A stretch of DNA of 64,000 bases from DASUPK01 sp963819715 (lineage in GTDB: Bacteria > Actinomycetota > Thermoleophilia > Solirubrobacterales > 70-9). The notes under the pieces were generated by a model. The model made no database searches, was not told the DNA's origin, and saw only the letters and a list, made by a program, of their open reading frames with translations. Within the stretch, counting starts at the first letter, position 1. Each line of letters begins with the position of its first letter. This document shows positions 26,681 to 34,699 of the stretch, piece after piece. Both the position numbers and the translations under genes were made by a program. The DNA lies in assembly GCA_963819715.1 (NCBI GenBank), contig CAWFXE010000001.1, positions 310,001 through 374,000 of the forward strand, in the 5' to 3' direction.

Positions 26681-27721
26681 CTAGTCGCCCGTGTTGCAGT
26701 ACCGGTAGCCGGGCGGTGGGACGGCGGCGCCGTTGGCGCCTCGCACGCAGGGGGGCTCGTAGTTCGGGTCCGACGTCTGCGGGGCGGCCGAGCCGGTGCC
26801 CGAGCCCGACGACGAGCCGCCCGAGAGCTCCGTTGCGATCTCGGCGCCGTCTCGCGACCGGTCGCAGATCGTGACGGCAGGCGCCTGGCCTGTCTGCTGC
26901 TGGCCGGCGCTGTAGCTGATGCAGAACCACTCGCCGACGGTCGCCGACCCCCCGCTCCCCTCAACCTGCGTCGAGGGGGAGTAGTACTGCGCGAAGACTG
27001 CGGTCGCCTGCGCACAGGGCAGGCTCCCCTTCTTCACCACCACGGTCAGGTCCCGCCCGTTGCGATCGCGGACCGTGCAACCCGTGGAGGCGGAGCTCGC
27101 CTCCGCCGGCTGAGCCGAGCCCGAGCCGGCGACCGCGGTTCCCGCCGCGCTCACCGCCTCCCCGGACTTGTCCACCTCGGCCAACGTCGCGTCGAGAGCC
27201 TTGGCATCGGAGGCCGACAGATCGCCCTTGTCGTTCGCAAGACCGGCTCCGGCGATCCGGGCGGAGGCGCGGAGCCGGCGATTCGATTCCTTCAGCTTCT
27301 CGACGGCACCCCGGCGAGCGCCGGCGAGCCTGCTCGGATCCTTGACGGCCGGTACCAGTCCGTTCACCGCTCCCCTCGTCTGCCCGAGTGCCGCAGTGAT
27401 CTGCTCGTCGTAGCCGGCGCCCGAGCTCGACGCCGCGATCAGGTCTCCCGCCCGCGCGTCCAGTTTCTCCAGGGAGGCTTCGGCCTGGGCGCTCTCCGCG
27501 GCGGTGGGCTCGGACGGCAGGTCCGAGGTGAGCACCGCCACCTCGGCGTTGAGCCGCGACGCATCCGTGGTCGTCTGGAGGGCGTCCAGGGCGTCGCCTG
27601 TGCCGACGTCGGAGGAGCCGCAGGCGGAGAGAGCGAAGGCGGCCAGGGCGGCCATCGCCGGCAGCAGCCGCCGAGCGGGGGATCGCGCCGCGAAAGGGCT
27701 CGTGGCTCGAAGGCTCGCCAT
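26681..27721 (-). CDS. coiled-coil lipoprotein with C-terminal Cys-rich domain, island paralogue 4
   Basis: A 346-residue protein. ATG 27721 lies 7 nt after the stop of the DUF2510 gene. The signal peptide ends in lipobox ALSAC. The helical part (DALQTTTDASRLNAEVAVLTSDL ... KLKESNRRLRASARIAGAGL, as two separate helices) follows the family plan. A different C-terminal domain of about 150 residues contains six Cys (GCTVRDRNGRDL, SLPCAQATAVF, EWFCISYSAG, TICDRS, PPCVRG, YRYCNTG), probably disulfide-linked and extracellular. Same operon as DUF4282 and DUF2510 genes. Confidence 0.72.
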   Translation of the reverse strand: MASLRATSPFAARSPARRLLPAMAALAAFALSACGSSDVGTGDALDALQTTTDASRLNAEVAVLTSDLPSEPTAAESAQAEASLEKLDARAGDLIAASSSGAGYDEQITAALGQTRGAVNGLVPAVKDPSRLAGARRGAVEKLKESNRRLRASARIAGAGLANDKGDLSASDAKALDATLAEVDKSGEAVSAAGTAVAGSGSAQPAEASSASTGCTVRDRNGRDLTVVVKKGSLPCAQATAVFAQYYSPSTQVEGSGGSATVGEWFCISYSAGQQQTGQAPAVTICDRSRDGAEIATELSGGSSSGSGTGSAAPQTSDPNYEPPCVRGANGAAVPPPGYRYCNTGD

Positions 27722-27728
27722 CGCGGCG

Positions 27729-28451
27729 TCAGTCGATGAACACGGAGGCGTCGTCGCCGCCACGGCACACCGTCGGTGTCCCGGATGCGCAGGTCATCAC
27801 GTAGTTGCGGTTGCGGGCCGGGCTGTAGGCGGTCACCACACGAGCGCGGCCGGCCCGGAACTTGGCTGCGACGTTGAGGGCGAAGGGGCAGGTGGTGTTG
27901 GGTCCCACGGCGACTCCGTTCCCGCAGTCCTCGACGCCGAGGTCGCTCGCGGTCCTGCCCGTGTCGGCGGCCGCGGCTGAGCCGCCAGAGCCACCCGATC
28001 CGGATGCGGGCGGGAAGAAGCTGCCATTGCCCGAGCTGTCGGCGGCGCCGGAGTCGTGGGCCTGGAGGACCGAGTCGAGGCTTCGGCCGCCGTCCTTGCT
28101 GGTGGCCGCGTGGTTGTCGTCGTTACCAGTCGTGAGCTGCCAGACGCCGATCGCGGCCGCGGCGACCACGACTACGGAGACGGTGGCGATGATCACCCCG
28201 CGAGTGCCGTGAAGGAACTCTGGGGTGACCCTCTCCCACAGCGGATCGTTTGCACCTCTGGCCGGACGGGTCGGAGGCGCGGCTGCGGCCCGGGTCTTCG
28301 CCGCGGCGGGCTCGGGGGCATCCGGCTGCGCGGCGCCGGTCTCGAGCGCCCTCGTGCGGTCCGTCCACGCCTGACCGTCCCAGTAGCGCGCGCGGGAGGC
28401 GTCGTCGGGGTCGGGGTACCAGCCGGGATCGGGGGTGGTGCCGGGGGTCAT
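27729..28451 (-). CDS. DUF2510 membrane protein with extracellular Cys-rich domain shared with the kinase
   Basis: A 240-residue protein. The DUF2510 motif PGWYPDPDDASRARYWDG is at residues 8-25 in the cytoplasmic part. One membrane segment is at about 80-105 (GVIIATVSVVVVAAAAIGVW). The outer part is a Gly/Ser linker and a final domain of about 72 residues with four Cys (EDCGNGVAVGP, TTCPFALNVAAKF, YVMTCASG, VCRGG) that is nearly the same as the end of the Ser/Thr kinase at 29166-31004. The start follows the DUF4282 stop by 25 nt. Confidence 0.8.
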   Translation of the reverse strand: MTPGTTPDPGWYPDPDDASRARYWDGQAWTDRTRALETGAAQPDAPEPAAAKTRAAAAPPTRPARGANDPLWERVTPEFLHGTRGVIIATVSVVVVAAAAIGVWQLTTGNDDNHAATSKDGGRSLDSVLQAHDSGAADSSGNGSFFPPASGSGGSGGSAAAADTGRTASDLGVEDCGNGVAVGPNTTCPFALNVAAKFRAGRARVVTAYSPARNRNYVMTCASGTPTVCRGGDDASVFID

Positions 28452-28476
28452 CTGGTCCAGCGGGGGCGCGCGGCCC

Positions 28477-28845
28477 CTACTCGATTCGCGCTTTCGCGTC
28501 GGGCGGCGGCGGGGGCCCACCCGCGGGCGCAGAGGGCGCACCCGCGCTGGTGTTGGCCGCGATCTCGACGTTCGTCTCCATGACCCGGAACAGTGCGACC
28601 ACCACCTCGAGGGAGACGCGCACGAAGACCGTCCAGAACAGCGCCATGAGCGGCCCCACGATGAGCAGCACGAGCGCCCCCAACCCGGCGCTGGCTGCGA
28701 ACGCACTGACGACGAAGGCGAAGTAGGTGATGCCGATCGCGACCAATGACAGTACGTACAGCACCTTGATCAGCTTGGTGGTGATCAGCGAGGTGAACGA
28801 GATATCGAACAGCGACGCGAAGAAGCCTCTTGCCTGATCCTGCAT
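28477..28845 (-). CDS. DUF4282 membrane protein
   Basis: A 122-residue protein. ATG 28845 follows GGGAGGT, a strong ribosome site. Two membrane segments at about 25-50 and 55-80 match DUF4282 (FFASLFDISFTSLIT, FVVSAFAASAGLGALVLLI, then FWTVFVRVSLEVVVALFR), with a Pro/Ala-rich cytoplasmic tail. DUF4282 proteins are small actinobacterial and proteobacterial membrane proteins of unknown role. It starts a transcript with the DUF2510 and lipoprotein genes. Confidence 0.8.
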   Translation of the reverse strand: MQDQARGFFASLFDISFTSLITTKLIKVLYVLSLVAIGITYFAFVVSAFAASAGLGALVLLIVGPLMALFWTVFVRVSLEVVVALFRVMETNVEIAANTSAGAPSAPAGGPPPPPDAKARIE

Positions 28846-29165
28846 CGAAACCTCCCTTTGCTCCCTTGCGAACGTGGAACGGCGTTCGCATCGGACGATC
28901 ACGCTCCCGAAGGATTGACTGCCGCCGACCATAGTTGCGGGGTGGCGCCTCCCGCATCCGTAGTCAGCCGCACTGTCGACGGCAGCCCGCGGCACCTCCG
29001 CGGCGGGCGCGGCAGCCGACTCCTCGGCCGTCTTCGCGGAAGCTCCCCGCCGGGCGGCTTGCTCAGGGGCGGATCGAGCGGCGATCCCTGGTCCGTAATC
29101 CCCAACACGCCCGGACGCCCCAAACCCGCGGGGCCGGCTGGGGGAGCGGGTGGGGTGGGATCTGC
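28846..29165. other. 320-nt non-coding gap between kinase and DUF4282 genes
   Basis: No gene is supported here; the in-frame extension of the DUF4282 frame is Arg/Ala-rich and lacks starts with ribosome sites. The only structure seen is the inverted repeat at 28867-28890. It probably holds the promoter of the DUF4282-led transcript. Confidence 0.5.
28867..28890. promoter_or_regulatory. perfect 8-8-8 inverted repeat upstream of DUF4282 gene
   Basis: TGCGAACG and CGTTCGCA flank an 8-nt centre. It lies 10 nt beyond the DUF4282 ribosome site, so it is in the 5' leader or over the promoter. A dimeric regulator site or an mRNA hairpin is possible. Confidence 0.45.
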
Positions 29166-31004
29166 TCAGTCGATGTAGACGGTCGCGTTCTTTCCCCCCC
29201 GGCAGACCGTCGGCGTGCCGGGCGAGCAATTCATCACGTAGTTCCGGCTGCGGGCGGGGCTGAAGGCCGTCACCTGCGTCTGGCCGGTCGCGCGAAACTT
29301 AGCCGCCACGTTGAGGGCGAAGGGGCAAGACGTGGCCGGGCCGACCGCGACGCCGTTGCCGCAGCTCTGGCCCAGGTCGCTCGCCTTCTGTCCGGACGTC
29401 GAGCTCGTGCCGGAGCCGCCGTTGACTGCCGCGATGAGGCCGTCGAACGGAGCCGCCAGCTGGCTGCGGCTGCTGTCGAGCTGCTTGATGCTGTCGCTGA
29501 CGGCCGCCTCGTCACTCGTCGACCCCTCGGCCGCAAACGACGAGCGGAGATCGGTGAGCGCCTGCTCGAGGCCGGTGAAGGCGCTGTCGACATTTCCCCT
29601 CGCCGACTCGGCGGCTCCGGCGGTCGCCGTGGATCCTCCGGAGGCAGCGACCTCGGCGAGATCCGATGCAGCTGACTCCAGGCCCTTGGCGCCGGCCGTC
29701 AATCCGTCCCGCCCCGGCGCGTCGGCAGCAAGATCGCCGTTCACGCGATTCCCGAGATCCCCCGCCTTGGTCTCCGCCTGCCTGAATGTCGCGACCATCC
29801 CCGACGTGTCGGAGCCCGAATTGACCGCGCTGCTGAGCTGATTGGTGTCCGATCCGATCTCCCTGGCGAGGCTGACGGTGTCCGTGGAGAGCTGTAGGGA
29901 TGCCGTCGAGCCTCCGCCCGAATTGCCTCCCCCACCCGAGCCGAGGAGCAGGACCGCCCCCGCTCCGATCGCCGCCACGGCGATGACCGCACCGACCGCG
30001 ATCGCCCCACGCCGACCGCCGAGCTTCTCCCTCGCCTGCGCGGCGGTCCTCGAGATGCGACTGGTGGCGCCGGGCTCCGTCGCGTGCGAGGCGGGGGTGG
30101 CGGCCTTGGTCGGCTTGCCGCCAGCGGGGACGGTCGCGGCGGCGAAGGCCCGGGTCTGATTCGAGACCTCGCCCTTGCCCGTGGCGGCCGCCAGCGCCTC
30201 GCGCCCGAACTCGCCCGCGGTCGGGTAGCGGTCGGCCGGGTCCTTCGCCATCGCCCGCTGGATCGTCGCCACCAGCTCCGGAGAGACGTCGTCGAGCGGC
30301 GGCAAGGGCTTGGACAGGTGAGCGTAGATCTTCGCCACCTCGGACTCGCTCCCGTACGGGGGCTTGCCTGCCAACGCGTGGTAGAGGACGGCGCCCAGGG
30401 CGTAGACGTCTGCCCGCGGGTCGAGCTCGCGCCCCTCGATCTGCTCGGGCGCGACGTAGTCGGGCGTGCCGAGCCACTGGCCGGTCTTGGTGACCCCCCC
30501 GACGCTCTCGCCGCTCTTGGTCAGCCCGAAGTCGGTCAGGTAGACGTACTCCTTGCCGCGGCGGTTCTCGAGCAGGATGTTGGCCGGCTTCACGTCCCGG
30601 TGGACGAGGTTCAGCTCGTGCGCGGCGTCCAGACCCTCGGCCACCTGGCTGACGATCCGGGCGGCGCGCTCCGGGTCCAACCGACCCTCGCGGGCGATCT
30701 CCGCCCCGAGGTCCGTACCGTCGATCAGCCGCATTGCCACGAAGAGGCGGCCATCATCCTCGCCGGCGTCGAAGACCTGGATCACGTTCGGGTGATCGAT
30801 GGAGGCCGCCAGCTGCGGCTCGCGGCGAAACCGCTCCTGGAATCCCTCGTCCTCCGCCAGCTCCTCGGTGATCAGCTTCAGGGCAACGGGCTTGCGCAGG
30901 GCGATGTGGGTGGCGCGGTAGACGATCCCCATCCCGCCGCGCCCGATCGGCTCCTCGACGCGGTATCCCCCGATCGTCGAGCCCGTGGAGACCGGTTGCG
31001 GCAT
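29166..31004 (-). CDS. transmembrane Ser/Thr protein kinase with helical plus Cys-rich ectodomain
   Basis: A 612-residue protein. The Hanks-type kinase domain covers residues 13-275: GRGGMG at 21-26, catalytic Lys43 in VALKL, HRD at 135-137, DFG at 158-160 and APE at 185-187, all intact. A Thr/Ala-rich juxtamembrane part and one membrane segment at 333-354 follow. The ectodomain (365-612) has a helical region whose spacing resembles the island lipoproteins, then the four-Cys domain (GQSCGNGVAVGP, TSCPFALNVAAKF, YVMNCSPG, VCRGG) shared with the DUF2510 protein. It should phosphorylate proteins inside in response to an outside signal. Start 12 nt after the FHA gene stop. Confidence 0.92.
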   Translation of the reverse strand: MPQPVSTGSTIGGYRVEEPIGRGGMGIVYRATHIALRKPVALKLITEELAEDEGFQERFRREPQLAASIDHPNVIQVFDAGEDDGRLFVAMRLIDGTDLGAEIAREGRLDPERAARIVSQVAEGLDAAHELNLVHRDVKPANILLENRRGKEYVYLTDFGLTKSGESVGGVTKTGQWLGTPDYVAPEQIEGRELDPRADVYALGAVLYHALAGKPPYGSESEVAKIYAHLSKPLPPLDDVSPELVATIQRAMAKDPADRYPTAGEFGREALAAATGKGEVSNQTRAFAAATVPAGGKPTKAATPASHATEPGATSRISRTAAQAREKLGGRRGAIAVGAVIAVAAIGAGAVLLLGSGGGGNSGGGSTASLQLSTDTVSLAREIGSDTNQLSSAVNSGSDTSGMVATFRQAETKAGDLGNRVNGDLAADAPGRDGLTAGAKGLESAASDLAEVAASGGSTATAGAAESARGNVDSAFTGLEQALTDLRSSFAAEGSTSDEAAVSDSIKQLDSSRSQLAAPFDGLIAAVNGGSGTSSTSGQKASDLGQSCGNGVAVGPATSCPFALNVAAKFRATGQTQVTAFSPARSRNYVMNCSPGTPTVCRGGKNATVYID

Positions 31005-31016
31005 GTCCTCCTCTCC

Positions 31017-31613
31017 CTAGCGATTCGCGAAGTACAGAACTATCGCCACCGCGGTGGCGATCACGACAGCGTATGAGACCAGGGTGGCCTCCGCCCGGCG
31101 AGCGGCCGAGCCGCGGATCCGGCGCGGTGGCTTCACCTCGCCGAACGCCGGCGGTGCTTCCGCCTCGGCGCGGGGGATCCGGCGGACAGCCGACGGGATG
31201 ACCTCGGGCGGGGCCGGCACGTCTCCGCTGGGGCCACCCGGTGCCCCTTGGGCCTTGCCGGCGGGACCTTCGAGCGGCGCCGCGGCACCGGCGGTGGCCG
31301 TGCCCGGCTCCGGTGGGGTGGGCGGCCGAGCGGCCTCGAGCTGCAGCACCGTCTCCCCCACCCGGACGCGGTCCCCGGTCCGTAGCTGCTGCGCGCCGTC
31401 GAGCTTGTGCTCGTTGACGAAGGTCCCGTTCCGCGAGCCCAGATCCTCGATCTCGACCTTGCCGTTCCTGATCGCGATTGAGGCGTGGCGACGGGAGACC
31501 TCTCCATCCGGAATCTCGATCTCGCAGTTCTCCCGGCCGATGACAGCATCTCCGCCGACGTCGTACCGAGCCCCTTTGTTCGGGCTCACCTCAACCAGAA
31601 GGAACTCACTCAC
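31017..31613 (-). CDS. FHA-domain protein with C-terminal membrane anchor
   Basis: A 198-residue protein. GTG 31613 overlaps the TGA of the upstream kinase gene (GTGA). The FHA domain at residues 3-95 keeps the binding residues: VIGRENCEIE, VSRRHASIA and LGSRNGTFVNEH. A Pro/Ala-rich linker and a final membrane segment (LVSYAVVIATAVAIVLYF) follow, leaving two residues outside. It sits between two kinase genes, so it is the obvious phosphothreonine reader of one or both. Confidence 0.9.
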   Translation of the reverse strand: MSEFLLVEVSPNKGARYDVGGDAVIGRENCEIEIPDGEVSRRHASIAIRNGKVEIEDLGSRNGTFVNEHKLDGAQQLRTGDRVRVGETVLQLEAARPPTPPEPGTATAGAAAPLEGPAGKAQGAPGGPSGDVPAPPEVIPSAVRRIPRAEAEAPPAFGEVKPPRRIRGSAARRAEATLVSYAVVIATAVAIVLYFANR

Positions 31614-32482
31614 GCCGCCGGCCCCGGGTTCAGGTGGGTGACGCCCGCCGCGACCTGGACGATGCGCGCATAGGCGGTTGGGGTGGGCGGACGCACCTCC
31701 GGCTCCTTCTCGAGTGCTTGGAGGATCGCCCAGCCGAACCTGTCGGGAAGGTCGCCGCGCCCGGCGCACGGATCGGATGGCTCATCCTGGAGGTGCGACC
31801 ACATCACCCGCATCCCCTCGCGGTCGGCGAAGGGGGGTGCCCCGGCGATGCACTCGTAGAGCACGCAGCCGAAGGAGTAGATGTCCGCGGCCGGGGTGAT
31901 CTCGTCGCCGCGGATCTGCTCAGGCGCCATGTAGTCCACGGTCCCGAGAGCCTGACCGGGGCGGGTCAGGAGGCTTGCCCCCTGCTGCTTCACCAGGCCG
32001 AAGTCCGCCACGTACGCGCAACCGCCCTCGTCGAGCAGGATGTTCTGGGGCTTCAGGTCGCGATGAACCATGCCGGCCCGGTGCATGGCGTCGAGCCCCG
32101 AGGCGACATGCTGCGCCATCGTCACAGTGACCTCGACCCCGAGCGCCCCCTCCGAATCGATCAGCTCGGCGAGGGAACCCCCGTCGATCACCTCCTGCGC
32201 CATGTACGGACTCCCCTCGTGCTCCCCCTCGTCGAGGACCGAGACGACGTGCCGGTTGTCGATGCGCGAGGCGGCAGCGGCCTCCCGCTTGAACCGCCGG
32301 CGCAGGTCCGGGTCAGCCGCCAGCTCGGGGCGGACGAGCTTGAGCGCGACCGCTCCCTCCGGGCCCAGTGCCCGGTAGACGTGGCCCATCCCCCCGAGCC
32401 CGAGCTGCGACTCGATCCGGTACGGGCCGACCTCGGTGCCAGGCTTGAGCTCGCCCGGCGTGGTTCCGCCGTTGCGTTTCAT
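31610..32482 (-). CDS. soluble Ser/Thr protein kinase
   Basis: A 290-residue protein. ATG 32482 is preferred for its GAGGTGA ribosome site 8 nt upstream; GTG 32494, which overlaps the upstream TGA, is the alternative. A complete kinase domain spans residues 20-285: GLGGMG near 28-33, Lys48, HRD 140-142, DFG 160-162 and APE at about 186. There is no membrane segment, unlike the other two kinases in the window. It is coupled to the FHA gene, and the transmembrane kinase follows, so a kinase cascade or cross-phosphorylation is possible (inference). Confidence 0.9.
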   Translation of the reverse strand: MKRNGGTTPGELKPGTEVGPYRIESQLGLGGMGHVYRALGPEGAVALKLVRPELAADPDLRRRFKREAAAASRIDNRHVVSVLDEGEHEGSPYMAQEVIDGGSLAELIDSEGALGVEVTVTMAQHVASGLDAMHRAGMVHRDLKPQNILLDEGGCAYVADFGLVKQQGASLLTRPGQALGTVDYMAPEQIRGDEITPAADIYSFGCVLYECIAGAPPFADREGMRVMWSHLQDEPSDPCAGRGDLPDRFGWAILQALEKEPEVRPPTPTAYARIVQVAAGVTHLNPGPAA

Positions 32483-32490
32483 CGGCGATC

Positions 32491-33041
32491 TCACCTCGTC
32501 GGGATCTGGTGAGCCCCCGAGGGGCTGGGCTTGAGCTCGAGCGGCTTGGCGTGCACGCCGGAGGCCTCCTGGACGACGGTCCCGGGCCGGCCGCCGACTC
32601 GGCGGCCGAGACGATCACGGGGAGACGCACCTGGCTCGGCGGGATCGACCACTCGATGCGCCGGAACTCAGCCGCGGACTCGATGTAGGTGAGCGAGACG
32701 ATCGGCAGGAGCGCGATCCGCGTCGCGGTCGCCAGCAGCCACGAGGCCCAGAAGAACGCGATCGCCTCGAGCGGCGACAGGTCGAGCTTGAGGACGTTGG
32801 CGAGCACGTAGAGCAGCCCGAACTCGGCCAGCGCGAGCATCCCCGTCATCCAGGGCGGCTGGTACTTGATCACCCAGGAGTAGACGCCGGCGTCGAGGGT
32901 GACGCCGAGCAGCAGGTAGACGCCGATCAGCACGATCCAGCCGGGCTTGCCGGTGACGATCGAGAGCAGCGTCCCGAGCAGCGCCGGCAGGACGATCGTC
33001 GCGACCCGGGTGTGAACGCGGCCTATCGGCGTCGGGCACAT
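32491..33041 (-). pseudogene. hypothetical membrane protein gene with one frameshift
   Basis: From ATG 33041 the frame encodes about 145 residues with three to four membrane segments (TIVLPALLGTLLSIV, WIVLIGVYLLLGVTL, ALAEFGLLYVLANVL, IAFFWASWLLATATRI) and then RLPVIVSAAES. Near 32590 the frame changes: the next phase reads TVVQEASGVHAKPLELKPS and stops at 32491, overlapping the next kinase start by GTGA. One missing base in the GGCCCGGGACC run would restore a 183-residue protein. I treat it as a probable sequence error rather than true decay. No family recognised. Confidence 0.6.
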
Positions 33042-33054
33042 TTCATCCGCCCTG

Positions 33055-34420
33055 TCAGGCGAGCTGCTCCGTCTTGCGCACGCGGCGCAGCTCGCGCGCG
33101 GTCTTGCGAGCGAGCCCCAGCTGCATCGCCAGCCGGCTCGGGAAGCTGCCGGTGGCGCAGCCCCTCGGCGCGGGCGACGTCGCCGACGAAGCGGCGAGCG
33201 ATGTACTTGAGGCCGGCGATCGTGTCGCCGTTCGGCACCACGGTGTTCGCGTTCAGCCCCATCATGCAGAGGCGCGAGTCGTCGCGGTCGAGCGGCGGGA
33301 CGCCGCAGTTGGTCTTCAGCCTGATCCGCTCCCGCTCGACCGGCACGTCGTAGGTCTGGGCGAGCCGGCGGAGCAGCGGCAGCGAGAACGCCGACTTGAC
33401 GAAGCCGGTGCCGCAGACGATCCCGGTGAGGTCGAGCTCCGACTCGGCGCCCTGGTGGCAGCTTCAGGCGCGACGCGAAGCCCGCCGGGCCCGGCTCGAT
33501 CCGGTCACCTCGCCGACCGCCTCCTCGAACGACCCCCGGTCGCGCCCCTCCGGATCTTCTCGGCCCAGCCGCGGCGCTTCGGCGAGGTCCCGCGAAGCGC
33601 CTGGCCGAGGAAGTCGACCCGCTGGTCGAACGAGAGCCCCTGGAAGGCGTCGATGCCGCTGCCGTCGAACAGGCAGCGCGGCACGTTCAGGTCCTGCTCC
33701 TCGGGCTCGGGGTTGCGCCGCAGCGCGATGCACTGGGCGCCGGCGTCGATCGACGTTCGCCCACTCGTTGACGGAGGCGATGCCGGAGCCCGACCACGAG
33801 GTAGCGGCCGCCGGCGTGGTACTGCTTGGGCTCGTAGGCCTGCACGACCCGGTCCGCGATCTCCGGGTCGCTTGCGCGCCTCGCCGTAGATCGCCGGGGA
33901 ACGACAGCGGTCCGTGCCCGATCGCGATCATCACGTGCTTGGCAGCGCCCGAGCAGCTGCGCGTCGTCGTCGTAGAGCGAGAAGTACGGCGGCGGCCCGG
34001 GCTCGCGGACGATCCAGCCGACCTTGCGCCCGCCGAGCACGCGCTCGCTCGTAGCCGAGCTCCCTGCGGACCACCGCCGCCTCGGTGAGGACCTCCGGCA
34101 CGCCCGGGTTGAACTTGCGGCCCACCGACCGCATCAGCGGCGAGGGGTCGCAGACGCGAGTAGGCGTCGAGCTGGGCGAAGGTCGGCCAGTCGGCGGGCA
34201 GGAAGTGCGACTCCGACTCGGAGCGCAGCACCGTCTGGCCGAGGTTCCAGGCGAACTGCTGGTAGGTCGCGACCGGGTTCGTCTGCTCGCCGAAGATCCC
34301 GATCTCCTCGGGCTTGAAGCCGAGGTAGACGGCGGTCGTGTAGACGAGGAGCGCGCCGAAGCCGTCGCCGACGACCGCGAGGGTGACGTCATCAGCTGAC
34401 GAGCTCTGCCCGTTCCTCAC
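33055..34420 (-). pseudogene. FAD/NAD(P)-binding oxidoreductase broken by many frameshifts
   Basis: Blocks of a single flavoprotein of about 455 residues are spread over all three minus frames in the right order: VTLAVVGDGFGALLVYTTAV (FAD site), PLMRSVGRKFNPGVPEVLTE, RKVGWIVREPGPPPYFSLYD, KHVMIAIGHGPLSFP, YHAGGRYLVVGSGIASVNEW (second Rossmann site), QCIALRRNPEPEEQDLNVPR, GIVCGTGFVKSAFSLPLLRR, LKTNCGVPPLDRDDSRLCMM and a C-terminal FPSRLAMQLGLARKTARELR ending at TGA 33055. At least eight frame changes are needed. The peptide blocks look undamaged, which argues for indel errors in the assembly. Specific substrate unknown. Confidence 0.7.
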
Positions 34421-34699
34421 CGGACCACGCGGTCAAAGGACGTTGGGATCGAGGGGTCCCGGCGCGCGGATGCGGGAGAACTGGCAGCGCCGGCTGTGAG
34501 CCACTCCCTCATCGCCCGGACCCCACTTGTTCCGGCCGTGACATGCCGCACTTATATCCGTTGACAGGGTGCCCCGCCACCGCGGTTTTCCGCAATCTTG
34601 ACCGTGCCGCAGGCGTGGGTCGCTTTGATATCGCCGCTCAGCCAGAGGGGGCATCGAAGCGCCCCGAGTGCAGGCCCGGGGTCGACCACGTGAAGCGGG

